From the NCBI RefSeq assembly GCF_012933385.1, contig NZ_JABBPN010000003.1, forward strand, positions 62,001 to 126,000: a stretch of 64,000 nt of DNA, written 5' to 3'. How positions within the stretch are numbered: the stretch's first letter is position 1; each line of letters opens with the position of its first letter. Of this stretch, positions 52,325-60,824 are shown piece by piece. The position numbers were made by a program, and so were the translations under genes. The stretch comes from Paenibacillus lemnae. Its GTDB lineage: Bacteria > Bacillota > Bacilli > Paenibacillales > Paenibacillaceae. The notes beneath the pieces were generated by a model, which worked only from the letters and a program-made list of their open reading frames with translations, did not search any database and was not told the origin of the DNA.

Positions 52325-52490
52325 AAAATTTGAAGCGCCCTGGCTAATGCAGTAATGGTTAGCAGAGAGGGCGCTTTTTCTCCGTTCTCCAGCCCACTGA
52401 TAAAAGACCGGTCGAGACGGGAATATAGGCTTAAGTCATCCTTTCGTAGTTTGCGCAGTGCTCTGCCGAAGGCAATATACGATGCTGGAT
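52321..52490 (-). pseudogene. XRE-type helix-turn-helix remnant
   Basis: On the minus strand an open frame reads FGRALRKLRK, then LDRSFISGLENGEKAPS and LLTITALARALQ. This is the XRE pattern with about ten residues missing between the first and second helices and no start codon. Its TAG overlaps the patatin stop region. Probably a decayed regulator. Confidence 0.6.
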
Positions 52491-52616
52491 GTATGTTATA
52501 TGGCTCGGATAAACAGTCAGTCTGCTGCAGGAGAATGGATGAACAATATATTTAAATCGGATCTTAAAGATTCGATAGCAAGACTTGAGCCATGGCTATT
52601 CAGTCAGTCTATAAAC

Positions 52617-52720
52617 GAACGGACGAGCACTTACTCCAGTTGTCCATGAAACTTTAGCTGCCTTTTGAACCATACCATTCTGTATATAAACATGAAGTGA
52701 ATCTTCAATTGTTGTGAATC
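52617..52720 (+). repeat. Repeated block upstream of toxin copy 1 (partner at 55944)
   Basis: About 100 bases beginning GAACGGACGAGCACTTACTC are closely repeated at 55944-56053, each time ahead of a toxin copy. The match stops at the IS5 insertion and resumes after it. Confidence 0.8.
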
Positions 52721-52722
52721 TA

Positions 52723-53548
52723 GGGCGTGTCTTCAAACTACAGGGTTGATTTGATCTGGTAAAATAAAGGTATGAGACAACGATACGAATTAGGTGACGA
52801 CCAGTGGGATAAGATGAAAGACTTGCTGCCTGCGGAGCGGAAAGCTCAGGGTGGCCGGCCGGCCAAAGACAATCGAACCATGATCAATGCCATGCTGTGG
52901 ATTGCTCGAAGCGGAGCGCCATGGCGTGATTTACCGGAATATTACGGACCTTGGAAGTCAGTCTATACTCGATTCCGACGCTGGGAGAAAGCAGGTGTAT
53001 TTCATCAAGTCTTAGAGTGCCTAGCATCGGAACCCGATTTGGAAAGCTTAATGATTGATGCCTCGATCGTCCGTGTACATCAGCATGGTGCTGGCGCAAA
53101 AGGGGGCCAGACAAGCAAGTAATCGGGCGATCCCGAGGAGGCATAACTACGAAAATTCATACGGTAGTGGATGCGTTAGGGTGCCCTCTGCGCATCGTTC
53201 TTTCTCCTGGAAACACACACGACAGTGTGATCGGGTATGAGATGCTGCGGGATCTGGATTTAACCGATAAGCAAGTCATCGCAGATCGAGGATATGATTC
53301 TAATCGCATTCTCGATCTACTGAAGGAACAGCAAGCTACATCGGTTATTCCACCCAAGAAGAACCGTGTAAAGCAGCGAAAATGCGACTGGTGGCTGTAC
53401 AAAGAACCTCACTTAGTCGAATGCTTTGTTAATAAACTGAAGTACCGTCGCTTGGCCACTCGCTATGAGAAGCTGGCCTGTACGTTTGCGGCATTTTTAT
53501 CCTTGGCATCTAGCTTAGTTTGGCTTGCTTAGGTTTGAAGACACGCCC
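52723..53548 (+). mobile_element. Complete IS5-family (IS427-like) insertion sequence
   Basis: An 826-bp element with matching ends GGGCGTGTCTTCAAAC (left) and its reverse complement (right), flanked by TA duplications (52721-52722 and 53549-53550). The sequence across the site without the element is GAATC-TA-GGATG, and the paralogous block at 56047-56058 still shows this empty site (TTCATC-TA-GGACG). The insertion therefore happened after the toxin block had been duplicated. Confidence 0.93.
52772..53532 (+). CDS. IS5-family transposase, two overlapping frames joined by -1 frameshift
   Basis: DDE transposase in two parts. The first frame (52772-53122) holds the helix-turn-helix region and first catalytic Asp in LMIDASIVRVHQ. 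The second (about 53098-53532, -1 frame) holds the second Asp in VIADRGYDS and the Glu in HLVECFVNKLKYRR. The slip site is AAAAGGGGG at 53098-53106, typical of IS427-like elements, so the enzyme is likely made by programmed frameshifting and the element may be active. The joined length of about 253 residues is normal. Confidence 0.88.
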
Positions 53549-53550
53549 TA

Positions 53551-53675
53551 GGATGTTTTACCCAAAAGTCAGATAACAACTACATTCCAAGCACTGCATG
53601 AAGGACTCTGGAACCTTTTCCATATATTTGAATCCTTGTACAATAGGGTAAGCGAAGAAAACGGAGAGGTAGCAT
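53551..53675 (+). repeat. Conserved promoter/leader block, copy 1
   Basis: About 125 bases found before all four toxin copies (others at 56054, 58968, 61122). It contains a -10-like TACAAT (53639-53644), the conserved TATTTGAATCCTTG segment before it, and the ribosome site CGGAGAGG. It shares transcription and translation signals among the toxins. Confidence 0.8.
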
Positions 53676-54779
53676 ATGACCAAAATACTTGTGCCGCCAG
53701 AAGTGCTGATCCAGGTGTCCCAGCAGTTTCACCAGGCTTCTCTGCAATTTGAGTGGACTGTGAACCAGCTTAATTACCAAATGGACACGATGCTGTTATG
53801 GGAAGGAACGACACGGCAGCGATTTTATGCGGACTATGATAGAGCTCGACTGGATCTAAAACGGGTTATTGAACTTATGGAGTCAGTGAGTGTAGAGTTA
53901 AAGGGGATATCGATCAAGTTCCGTCTTCTGGATGAGGAAGTGTCTTCAAAAATTGCCTCAAGTGGTAGATCTGAAGCGCCCCCCGAGCCCAAAACCTGGC
54001 AGGATCATGCAGAGGGTCTGTGGGAAGGCGTAAAAACAGGCGGGAAAATCATAGCAGATTCCCTTGTGAGTACGGGGGAAGCTCTAGTGGAAGATCCTGT
54101 TGGAACCATAGGAGACATGGCGTATAATGCCACGATCGGCACGGTTGAGGAAGTCATTGACACTTCGGTCTGGGGAGCTAAGATGGCTTTTGATGTGGGG
54201 GATACCCGGGAGAAGTTTGAAGAGAGCGTTAATGCTGCAGGCGGAACCAGTCAATTTATCGGACAGCAGAGCGCGATGATTGCTGGAGGCCTTGCTTTAC
54301 GTCGAGTGGGTGTGAAGAATCGCAGCGATTCAGTAAGTGTTAGAGGCAGCTCTAAAGGGGTTAAAGGGACAAGTGAAGTTAATCCACTTTTCCGTACTGG
54401 CAGTAACTCTGAAAGAGTAGCAATTGACTCTGTAAAATTTGATCGCATGAAAGCACAGTTTGAGTGGCAAGGTGGAATTATCATGCAAGGTCCTGAGGTT
54501 ACTGCTCGACTCGACAAGTATCAAGCAGAAGCCTCTAATATCGGGCCTGACATTATCATGCATAGGGAGAATCCAACGACATCTGCTGTGTTTGAGGAAT
54601 TCATTCACTCAACTCAAAATCGAACTGGTAGAGCTACCGGTGACAATTGGTTGCAGATGGAAATTGAAGCGCAGGAAAAACTTATTCGGTATAGGAAAGC
54701 ATATGGTATTCCAAATAATGAAACGAGACAGACAATTCAAGCACTTAGGGATTATAGAATATTACTTAGTGAAGAGTGA
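53676..54779 (+). CDS. WXG-motif polymorphic toxin, copy 1 (zincin-like C-terminus)
   Basis: 367 residues. The constant part (about 1-210) has Trp42-Glu43-Gly44 in LLWEGTTRQRF and a helical hairpin like WXG100/LXG proteins exported by type VII secretion, then a TGEALVEDPVGTIGDMAYNA region shared by all copies. The variable C-terminus (about 255-367) has EEFIH (Glu307-His311), STQ, and a later EIEAQEKL helix, resembling zincin-like metallopeptidase toxins; this is a moderate call. The downstream gene overlaps by four bases and should encode the immunity protein. AT-richness rises at the constant/variable border. Confidence 0.8.
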   Translation: MTKILVPPEVLIQVSQQFHQASLQFEWTVNQLNYQMDTMLLWEGTTRQRFYADYDRARLDLKRVIELMESVSVELKGISIKFRLLDEEVSSKIASSGRSEAPPEPKTWQDHAEGLWEGVKTGGKIIADSLVSTGEALVEDPVGTIGDMAYNATIGTVEEVIDTSVWGAKMAFDVGDTREKFEESVNAAGGTSQFIGQQSAMIAGGLALRRVGVKNRSDSVSVRGSSKGVKGTSEVNPLFRTGSNSERVAIDSVKFDRMKAQFEWQGGIIMQGPEVTARLDKYQAEASNIGPDIIMHRENPTTSAVFEEFIHSTQNRTGRATGDNWLQMEIEAQEKLIRYRKAYGIPNNETRQTIQALRDYRILLSEE

Positions 54780-55066
54780 GGCGAATTCAATTGTTTGAGT
54801 TAGAAATTATTAAGGCTGATTCATTAAAAGAAGTGAATCTCATAACAGTCGAAGCTAGACTGTTAGGTAGCATCGACAGTCCGTTGATAAAGACAGTTTT
54901 TGTTGATAAGGAACACAAAGATAAATGCTTTTTCCTCAAAGGACCAATGTTTGTGGATGGTCCTAATGTAAAGCGTGCGAAGGATTATCTCTACCTTGCA
55001 TTCGACGGTACGAACTATACACCTGAGGATATGATAGGAAGAGTATTAGTTCCTTTGCAAGAGTGA
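54776..55066 (+). CDS. Putative immunity protein for toxin copy 1
   Basis: About 92-96 residues. Start either GTG 54776 (overlapping the toxin stop) or TTG 54791, which has GTGAGG nine bases upstream. A small alpha/beta protein with no family recognised. Immediate position after the toxin and lack of a signal peptide are the basis for the immunity call. Confidence 0.6.
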   Translation: MRRIQLFELEIIKADSLKEVNLITVEARLLGSIDSPLIKTVFVDKEHKDKCFFLKGPMFVDGPNVKRAKDYLYLAFDGTNYTPEDMIGRVLVPLQE

Positions 55067-55079
55067 AATTTTTTTAACT

Positions 55080-55298
55080 TTGAAGCCTCATGAAGACCAC
55101 TCTAGTATCACTGCAGACGCCGAGAACGAAAAGACTGGTGAGCAAGTCGAAGGTATAACGATTATGATAGATGGCAAATTAAAAGATATGTTAGACATAA
55201 TCATTGAAAAAGAAGAGGGATACAACAATTACACGGAGTTAGTGAAAGAGTTGATTTTTTCTGGTATAAATCAATTTGTAGTGAAGCATAAGAAGTAA
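55080..55298 (+). CDS. Ribbon-helix-helix (CopG-like) protein, copy A
   Basis: 72 residues. The core GITIMIDGKLKDMLDIII followed by NNYTELVKELIFSGINQF fits a ribbon-helix-helix DNA-binding fold (beta strand then two helices), like CopG/Arc regulators. The last ~54 codons are almost identical to the copy at 63032 and to the fragment at 58332, but the first ~18 residues are unrelated, so the gene has been spliced onto a new 5' end. Ribosome site weak. A terminator follows. Possible regulator of the toxin/immunity genes or an antitoxin-type protein (inference). Confidence 0.65.
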   Translation: MKPHEDHSSITADAENEKTGEQVEGITIMIDGKLKDMLDIIIEKEEGYNNYTELVKELIFSGINQFVVKHKK

Positions 55299-55306
55299 TA
55301 AACAAT

Positions 55307-55348
55307 AGGTCGATTATGGTCAGATAGCACTATGATTGGCCTTTTTTT
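55307..55348 (+). terminator. Terminator of the RHH gene, copy A
   Basis: Stem AGGTCGATTATGG/CTATGATTGGCCT with G-T pairs, then seven Ts. The same structure follows the other two RHH copies (58451-58490, 63256-63297). Confidence 0.75.
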
Positions 55349-55451
55349 GTTGGATATTGAACAGAGAAGAATTTGTGAAGATTTAGGGGAACGGCAATAT
55401 CCAATAGATAACTTTGGCCCTGTAGAATGAACAATGGAGAGGTGATAGGAA

Positions 55452-55802
55452 GTGAAGCCTTTAAGTTTATCGAAGGAAATAAAAGAGGGCAAATTAAACG
55501 ATCTTGAAATTATCCAGTGTCTAGATATTCATCATAATCAGGTTTTAGTTAGTGCGATAAGTCAAATTGTCAGCAAAAAACTCTGTAATGAAGAGATTAT
55601 TTCTAAACTTTCTTGTATCAGCACATTTAGAGACCCGAATGTTAATAAACTCTTCGGGATTGACACTATAGGACACTACAGTATAGCGGCTCTTTTGGTT
55701 ATTGGTAATCCTGAATCGATAAACAAGTATGAAGAATTAATGGCTGATCTTGATGATTGGGACAAAGAAATTGTAGAAAGAATTGCAGAGGGCATGGGTT
55801 AA
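55452..55802 (+). CDS. Hypothetical, immunity-like protein, copy A
   Basis: 116 residues from GTG 55452, with AGGTGATAG upstream. Helical, with HEAT-like spacing in the middle (VNKLFGIDTIGHYSIAALLV). No family recognised. An almost identical frame lies at 58594-58944 behind the second RHH copy. It probably belongs to the immunity/accessory pool of the array. Confidence 0.6.
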   Translation: MKPLSLSKEIKEGKLNDLEIIQCLDIHHNQVLVSAISQIVSKKLCNEEIISKLSCISTFRDPNVNKLFGIDTIGHYSIAALLVIGNPESINKYEELMADLDDWDKEIVERIAEGMG

Positions 55803-55873
55803 TTATAACCTGTGGTGGTGCTGCTAAGAGTCGTTGACCGCCATTCGCGCACCGCACATTGAGCGGTCAGGAG

Positions 55874-55945
55874 ATGCTTGTTTGTGAATATGGGGAACTC
55901 ATGGATCAGCAAAATGCACTCAACTCATCTACTAAATCTGATTAA
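55874..55945 (+). repeat. Repeated 23-codon fragment (partner at 61046-61117)
   Basis: A short frame MLVCEYGELMDQQNALN ending in TAA. Compared with 61046-61117, three of four base differences are synonymous, so it looks like the end of a once-coding gene. No ribosome site of note. Confidence 0.5.
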
Positions 55946-56053
55946 AAGAACGGACGAGCACTTACTCCAGTTGTCCATAGAACTCCAACTGCCTTTTAAA
56001 CCATACCATTCTGTTTTTAAAACTTAAAGCAAAGCATCTATTTGTGTTCATCT
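55944..56053 (+). repeat. Repeated block upstream of toxin copy 2 (partner at 52617)
   Basis: Same ~100-base segment as at 52617-52720, here uninterrupted and continuing directly into the shared toxin leader through TCTAGGACG, the unoccupied IS5 target. Confidence 0.8.
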
Positions 56054-56179
56054 AGGACGTTTTACCCAAAAGTCAGATAACAACTACATTCCAAGCACTG
56101 CATGGAGGACTCTGGAACCTTTTCCATATATTTGAATCCCTGTACAATAGGGTAAGCGAAGAAAACGGAGAGGTTGCAT
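56054..56179 (+). repeat. Conserved promoter/leader block, copy 2
   Basis: Second copy of the toxin leader, with the TACAAT -10-like hexamer and CGGAGAGG ribosome site. Confidence 0.8.
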
Positions 56180-57307
56180 ATGACCAAAATACTTGTGCCG
56201 CCGGAAGTGCTGATCCAGGTGTCCCAGCAGTTTCACCAGGCTTCTCTGCAATTTGAGTGGACTGTGAACCAGCTGAATTACCAAATGGACACGATGCTGC
56301 TATGGGAAGGAACGACACGGCAGCGATTTTATGCGGATTATGACAGAGCTCGACTGGATCTGAAGCGGGTTATTGAACTTATGGAGTCTGTAAGTGTAGA
56401 GTTAAAAGGAATCTCGATTAAGTTCCGTCTCCTGGATGAGGAAGTGTCTTCAAAAATTGCCTCAAGTGGTAGGTCTGAACCGCCCCCCGAGCCCAAAACC
56501 TGGCAGGATCACGCAGAAGATGTGTGGGAAGGTGTAAAAACAGGCGGTAAAAACATAGCAGATTCCATCGTGGATACGGGAGAAGCTCTCATTGAAGATC
56601 CCCTTGGAACCATAGGAGACATGGCGTACAATGCCACGATCGGCACGGTTGAGGAAGTCATTGACACTTCGGTCTGGGGAGCTAAGATGGCTCTGGATTT
56701 AGGGGATACCCGCGATAAGTTTGAAGAGAGCGTTAATGCTGCAGGAGGAACCAGCCAATTTATTGGACAGCAGGGCGCGATGATTGCAAGCAATTTAATT
56801 TTTGGCAGAGCCGGCCTTAAGAATCGCCGCCACGATTCAGGTGCGGAGGACGGTGATGACTCCAAGGTGGCTGAGGGGTCGGGGAAAGTTCTTAATACTG
56901 TCCCGTCAGTAAGAAATGGAGAGTTCAATAAATGGTTTAATTCTTTGACTCCTGATGAATTTGATAAAGTATGGTCAGACCCTAACTTAAGAGATAACAT
57001 AAAAGACCGACTCAGACATCCTGGTGGACTACATGAGTGGCATTTGGTATCAAGAGCAGATGTTTTCAAAAGATGGGGAGTAACTAGTGAACAAATTGCC
57101 GATATGCGGACACTTATAAGCGAGACCAAGTTTGTAAATCCCACTGGAAAACATGGTGGGAAAGGTTCAACAAAAGCACATAATGAACTTTTAGAAATTA
57201 TTGATTCGTCAACTGATTATGATATGTTTAAGAGAAGATTACAGAGCTGGGCGAATTATAGATTTGAAGGCGGGGTAGACGCTCTGCCAGATGGATTAAA
57301 ACCTTAG
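56180..57307 (+). CDS. WXG-motif polymorphic toxin, copy 2 (nuclease-like C-terminus)
   Basis: 375 residues. ATG 56180 aligns with the other copies (an upstream TTG in frame is not used by them). Constant part as in copy 1. The variable tail has LHEWHLVSRA (His285, His288), a GKHGGKGSTKAHNELLEI stretch (His325, His334-Asn335) and a WANYRFEGG end. I recall this His-rich tail from other Firmicute polymorphic toxins and it looks like an HNH-type nuclease, but it is not assigned with certainty. It is followed by an Imm22-type gene. Confidence 0.8.
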   Translation: MTKILVPPEVLIQVSQQFHQASLQFEWTVNQLNYQMDTMLLWEGTTRQRFYADYDRARLDLKRVIELMESVSVELKGISIKFRLLDEEVSSKIASSGRSEPPPEPKTWQDHAEDVWEGVKTGGKNIADSIVDTGEALIEDPLGTIGDMAYNATIGTVEEVIDTSVWGAKMALDLGDTRDKFEESVNAAGGTSQFIGQQGAMIASNLIFGRAGLKNRRHDSGAEDGDDSKVAEGSGKVLNTVPSVRNGEFNKWFNSLTPDEFDKVWSDPNLRDNIKDRLRHPGGLHEWHLVSRADVFKRWGVTSEQIADMRTLISETKFVNPTGKHGGKGSTKAHNELLEIIDSSTDYDMFKRRLQSWANYRFEGGVDALPDGLKP

Positions 57308-57319
57308 AGGAGGCTTAAC

Positions 57320-57706
57320 ATGGAAAAGGAAGGATTCGTATCTCTGTGGGTAGGTGATGTTCAATCTTCCGAGGAACTGGATAGAATACTTGTTGTTTCT
57401 TATTCAGATGAAGGAGATTTTATTCCATCTATATTTGCTAAACATTTTGAGATTCATAGATATGATGATGCTGTAAGAGAAGCAGAGTACTATGAAGAAG
57501 CAAGTAATGACCTGAATCAATTACTGGAAGGATTTTCTTATGATGATAAAATTGTACCAAGCTATAATAAGCTAGTGCAGGAAGAGCTGCCAGATGATAT
57601 TAATACAGTAGTGTTGCTTTATAACTTTAAGTATACTGGGGAAATTGTAGAAGCTACAATTCAATCCAATTATCTGAGATTCTTAGGTACAGTAGAATAT
57701 AAATAA
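57320..57706 (+). CDS. Imm22-family immunity protein
   Basis: 128 residues, strongly acidic; AGGAGG upstream of ATG 57320. The start EGFVSLWVGDVQSSEELD, the GDFIPSIFAKHF stretch and VVLLYNFKYTGEI match my memory of immunity protein 22. The acidic surface suits binding of a basic nuclease toxin. It starts 12 bases after the toxin stop. A remnant of an IS3-type element begins right after its stop codon. Confidence 0.75.
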   Translation: MEKEGFVSLWVGDVQSSEELDRILVVSYSDEGDFIPSIFAKHFEIHRYDDAVREAEYYEEASNDLNQLLEGFSYDDKIVPSYNKLVQEELPDDINTVVLLYNFKYTGEIVEATIQSNYLRFLGTVEYK

Positions 57707-57709
57707 TGA

Positions 57710-58273
57710 GGCTACCCAGGATCGACCAAACTGGAGTGCTACGATAAAAATGCAGTCGAAAAACACCCTCCACCCAACCAAAAGTGGCTATCGGATATCA
57801 CCGAAGTCCCTTGTTCAGACGGGAAGCTATATCTGTCCGCGGTACTGGATTGCTTTAACGGAGAGATCGTTGGGGTTGCGATGGACGACAATATGCGCAA
57901 GGAGCCCTGCATCCAAGCTTTTGAGAATGCCTGTAAAGCAAAGAAAGCTCGCGGAATGATATATCACAGCGACAGGGGTAGCCAGTTCACAAGCCATGCT
58001 TTCCGGGAGAGCCTAGCTAAACGTGATGCCATTCAAAGCATGAGTGGTACGGGACGTTGTTATGACAATGCAAGGATGGAGAGCTTTTTTGCTACGCTCA
58101 AGAAAGAAAAGCTGTACAAGATCAAAACGGAGCGCTATCCGATGGTCTATATTAAATCGATCATCTTCAGATACATCTTGGTCTACTACAACAGGCGGCG
58201 GATCTACACCTCCAATCCAGGAGGGTGGTCGCCAGCTATTTATCGTGAAAGAATGCTGTCACAAGCAGCTTAA
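57710..58273 (+). pseudogene. Truncated IS3-family transposase (orfB)
   Basis: About 187 codons of the rve/integrase core with the DDE triad present: Asp in WLSDITEV, Asp in YHSDRGSQF, Glu in RMESFFATLKKE. The N-terminal helix-turn-helix region and a proper start are missing (an internal ATG lies at 57881), so it should not transpose. Confidence 0.85.
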
Positions 58274-58329
58274 TCACGGGATTTCTGTATGAGGGGTGTT
58301 TTCAAACTGCACTTTTGTTGACAACTCCA
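57710..58329 (+). mobile_element. IS3-family insertion sequence remnant (right part only)
   Basis: Contains the C-terminal part of an IS3-type transposase and a right end reading TGTTTTCAAACTGCACTTTTG then TTGACAACTCC. The left end, orfA and the start of orfB are missing; the remnant joins directly to the Imm22 stop. On the right it interrupts an RHH gene copy. Confidence 0.8.
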
Positions 58330-58331
58330 AT

Positions 58332-58442
58332 ATGTTAGACATAATCATTGAAAAAGAAGAGGGATACAACAATTACACGGAGTTAATGAAAGACTTGATT
58401 TTTTCTGGTATAAATCAATTTGTAGTGAAGCATAAGAAGTAA
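58332..58442 (+). pseudogene. Ribbon-helix-helix gene fragment, copy B
   Basis: The last 36 codons of the RHH gene, beginning exactly where the IS3 remnant ends. The DNA-contacting strand is lost, so it is non-functional. The shared terminator follows at 58451-58490. Confidence 0.8.
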
Positions 58443-58450
58443 TAAACAAT

Positions 58451-58490
58451 AGGTCGATTATGGTCAGATAGCACCATGATTGGCTTTTTT
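58451..58490 (+). terminator. Terminator of the RHH module, copy B
   Basis: The same stem and T-run as at 55307-55348, with a few base changes that keep pairing. Confidence 0.7.
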
Positions 58491-58593
58491 TGTTGGATAT
58501 GAACAGAGAAGAACTTATGAAGATTTATGGGAACGGCAATATCCAATAGATAACTTTGGCCCTGTAGAATGAATAATGGAGAGGTGATAGGAA

Positions 58594-58944
58594 GTAAAGG
58601 CTTTAAGTTTATCGAAGGAAATAAGAGAGGGCAAATTAAACGATCTTGAAATTATCCAGTGTCTAGATATTCATCATAATCAGGTTTTAGTTAGTGCGAT
58701 AAGTCAAATTGTCAGCAAAAAACTCTGTAATGAAGAGATTATTTCTAAACTTTCTTGTATCAGCAAATTCAGAGATCCGAATGTTAATAAACTCTTCGGG
58801 ATTGACACTATAGGACACTACAGTATAGCGACTCTTTTGGTTATTGGTACTCCTGAATCGATAAACAAGTATGAAGAATTAATGGCTGATCTTGATGATT
58901 GGGATAAAGAAATTGTAGAAAGAATTGCGGAGGGCATGAGTTAA
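58594..58944 (+). pseudogene. Immunity-like protein, copy B, start codon lost
   Basis: The frame aligns over 116 codons with 55452-55802 and has no internal stop, but the first codon is GTA instead of GTG, and no alternative start with a ribosome site is nearby. Probably silenced by a single base change. Confidence 0.7.
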
Positions 58945-58967
58945 TCATGACCAGTAGTGGTGACGCA

Positions 58968-59085
58968 GTACCCAAAAATCAGATAACAACTATATTTCAA
59001 GCGCTGCATGAAGGACCCTGGAACCTTTTCCATATATTTGAATCCCTGTACAATAGGGTAAGCGAAAAAAACGGAGAGGTTGCAT
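58968..59085 (+). repeat. Conserved promoter/leader block, copy 3
   Basis: Third copy of the toxin leader, slightly more diverged at its left end, with TACAAT and CGGAGAGG retained. Confidence 0.8.
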
Positions 59086-60213
59086 ATGACCAAAATACTT
59101 GTGCCGCCAGAAGTGCTGATCCAGGTGTCCCAGCAGTTTCACCAAGCTTCTCTGCAATTTGAGTGGACCGTGAACAATCTGAATCACCAAATGGACACGA
59201 TGCTGTTATGGGAAGGGACGACACGGCAGCGATTTTATGCGGATTATGATAGAGCTCGATTGGATCTAAAACGGGTTATTGAACTTATGGAGTCTGTAAG
59301 TGTAGAGTTAAAAGGAATCTCGATTAAGTTCCGTCTTCTCGATGAAGAAGTATCCTCACAAATTGCCTCAAGTGGTAGATCTGAAACGCCACCTGAGCCC
59401 AAAACCTGGCAGGATCACGCAGAGGGTCTATGGGAAGGTGTAAAGACAGGCGGTAAAAACATAGCAGATTCCATTGTGAGTACGGGAGAAGCTCTAGTGG
59501 AAGATCCAATTGGAACCATAGGAGATATGGCGTACAATGCGACGATCGGAACGGTAGAGGAAGTCATTGACACTACGGTCTGGGGAGCCAAGATGGCGCT
59601 GGATGTAGGAGATACCCGTGAGAAGTTTGAAGAGAGTGTAGAAGAGGCGGGAGGAAGAGACCAATATATTGGGCAGCAGGGAGTCAGGATTGCAAGTGAT
59701 TTGTTCCTTCGCCGTCTTGGGCTCAAGGACCACGAAGGTTCAAGCGGTGGTGGTAGTTCCAAGGGGACTGAGGGGACGCCAAAAGCTCATGCAGGTTACA
59801 CTGGGGGAAGAACTCAAAAGGAACTGGATGATTTAGCAGGTGATCCTTCACATAGCGGTAAAATTAGGAATCAAGGTTTGAAAGAAAGAGAGGTCGGGCT
59901 GGATTTGGAACAACAAGGAAAACTAGGGAAGATAGTACGCGACCCCCAAGGAAACGGAGGAGCTGAATTTATTGATACAACAAATAACGTTAAATGGGAC
60001 GTTAAAAGTTTTGTGTCTTATCCAAATGGTCATACTTCACCCAGAAAAGGCGCTTTCACAGTAAACAACGGGATGAAGGCAATTAATAAAGAACTAGATA
60101 AAAATTACAATGTAATTGTGGATAAAAGAGACATGGTTCCTGAACATGTTGAACAGTTAAAAGAGGCAATTAAAAAAGCTGGGTTATTAGATAGGATTAT
60201 TTGGTATCCATAG
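59086..60213 (+). CDS. WXG-motif polymorphic toxin, copy 3 (PD-(D/E)XK-like C-terminus)
   Basis: 375 residues; start by alignment with the other copies. Constant part about 1-210, with Trp42-Glu43-Gly44. The variable tail has an N-terminal IRNQGLKEREVGLDLEQQ helix and then AEFIDTT (Asp297) with WDVKSF (Asp305, Lys307), the spacing of a PD-(D/E)XK nuclease core, as in several contact-dependent toxins, ending DRIIWYP. Substrate (DNA or tRNA) not determined. A pentapeptide-repeat gene follows as the presumed immunity partner. Confidence 0.82.
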   Translation: MTKILVPPEVLIQVSQQFHQASLQFEWTVNNLNHQMDTMLLWEGTTRQRFYADYDRARLDLKRVIELMESVSVELKGISIKFRLLDEEVSSQIASSGRSETPPEPKTWQDHAEGLWEGVKTGGKNIADSIVSTGEALVEDPIGTIGDMAYNATIGTVEEVIDTTVWGAKMALDVGDTREKFEESVEEAGGRDQYIGQQGVRIASDLFLRRLGLKDHEGSSGGGSSKGTEGTPKAHAGYTGGRTQKELDDLAGDPSHSGKIRNQGLKEREVGLDLEQQGKLGKIVRDPQGNGGAEFIDTTNNVKWDVKSFVSYPNGHTSPRKGAFTVNNGMKAINKELDKNYNVIVDKRDMVPEHVEQLKEAIKKAGLLDRIIWYP

Positions 60214-60224
60214 GAGGGTTAGGT

Positions 60225-60824
60225 ATGACAACAGATATCAAAGAAATTATAACTCGATTAGAATCACACCGTCTTTGGATTGATACTATCGGAGAACAAG
60301 GCGAAAAACTAAGTATAGATGAAATTGATTTGCGAAATGTGGATTTGTCACAATATCCATTAGACCAAGCATATATAACAGCTTGTATCTTTGATGGCAT
60401 GAACTTAAATAACAAAGACTTCTCTTCATCCTTATTAAGTTCATCGACGTTTATATCTACAAATTTAGAAGGTACAGACTTTTGTAAATCTAATATATCG
60501 TATGTGGACTTCACAAATGCCAATGTAAAAGCCGCTAGACTTGCTGATAGTGAATGTATTGAGACGGTGTTTGTTCAAGCTGATTTATCAGATGCTAATT
60601 TAGTGGCTGGTCTTTTTGATGAAACTGATTTTCGCAATGCAATATTGTTCAATGCTGATGTACGGTTAGCTACATTTGAAAGAGTATTGATAAAAGGTGC
60701 TAAGTTAACTGGGGTTCGGGGGCTAGAAGAGGCCTTTATAAAAAGCATCAATGTTGGGACGTCAGAGCAACCAAATATTCTAGTAGGTGAAGAAGCTAGA
60801 AAATGGTTAAAAGATAATAAGTAG
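60225..60824 (+). CDS. Pentapeptide-repeat protein, presumed immunity to toxin 3
   Basis: 199 residues from ATG 60225, with GGAGGG upstream; an in-frame start at 60201 would overlap the toxin. Residues about 30-170 are successive five-residue repeats of A(D/N)LXX type (VDLSQ, MNLNN, TNLEG, ADLSD, ANLVA, TDFRN), which form a right-handed quadrilateral helix. Such proteins can mimic DNA. Placed directly after a nuclease-like toxin, it is a plausible inhibitor (inference). Confidence 0.85.
   Translation: MTTDIKEIITRLESHRLWIDTIGEQGEKLSIDEIDLRNVDLSQYPLDQAYITACIFDGMNLNNKDFSSSLLSSSTFISTNLEGTDFCKSNISYVDFTNANVKAARLADSECIETVFVQADLSDANLVAGLFDETDFRNAILFNADVRLATFERVLIKGAKLTGVRGLEEAFIKSINVGTSEQPNILVGEEARKWLKDNK

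Noticed and set aside
52355-52649. Two short plus-strand frames after the patatin gene
   Set aside because: No ribosome sites; the first overlaps the antisense XRE remnant, which explains the sequence better.
54460-54798. Plus-strand frame inside toxin copy 1
   Set aside because: Out of frame with the toxin and its immunity gene, with no start signals.
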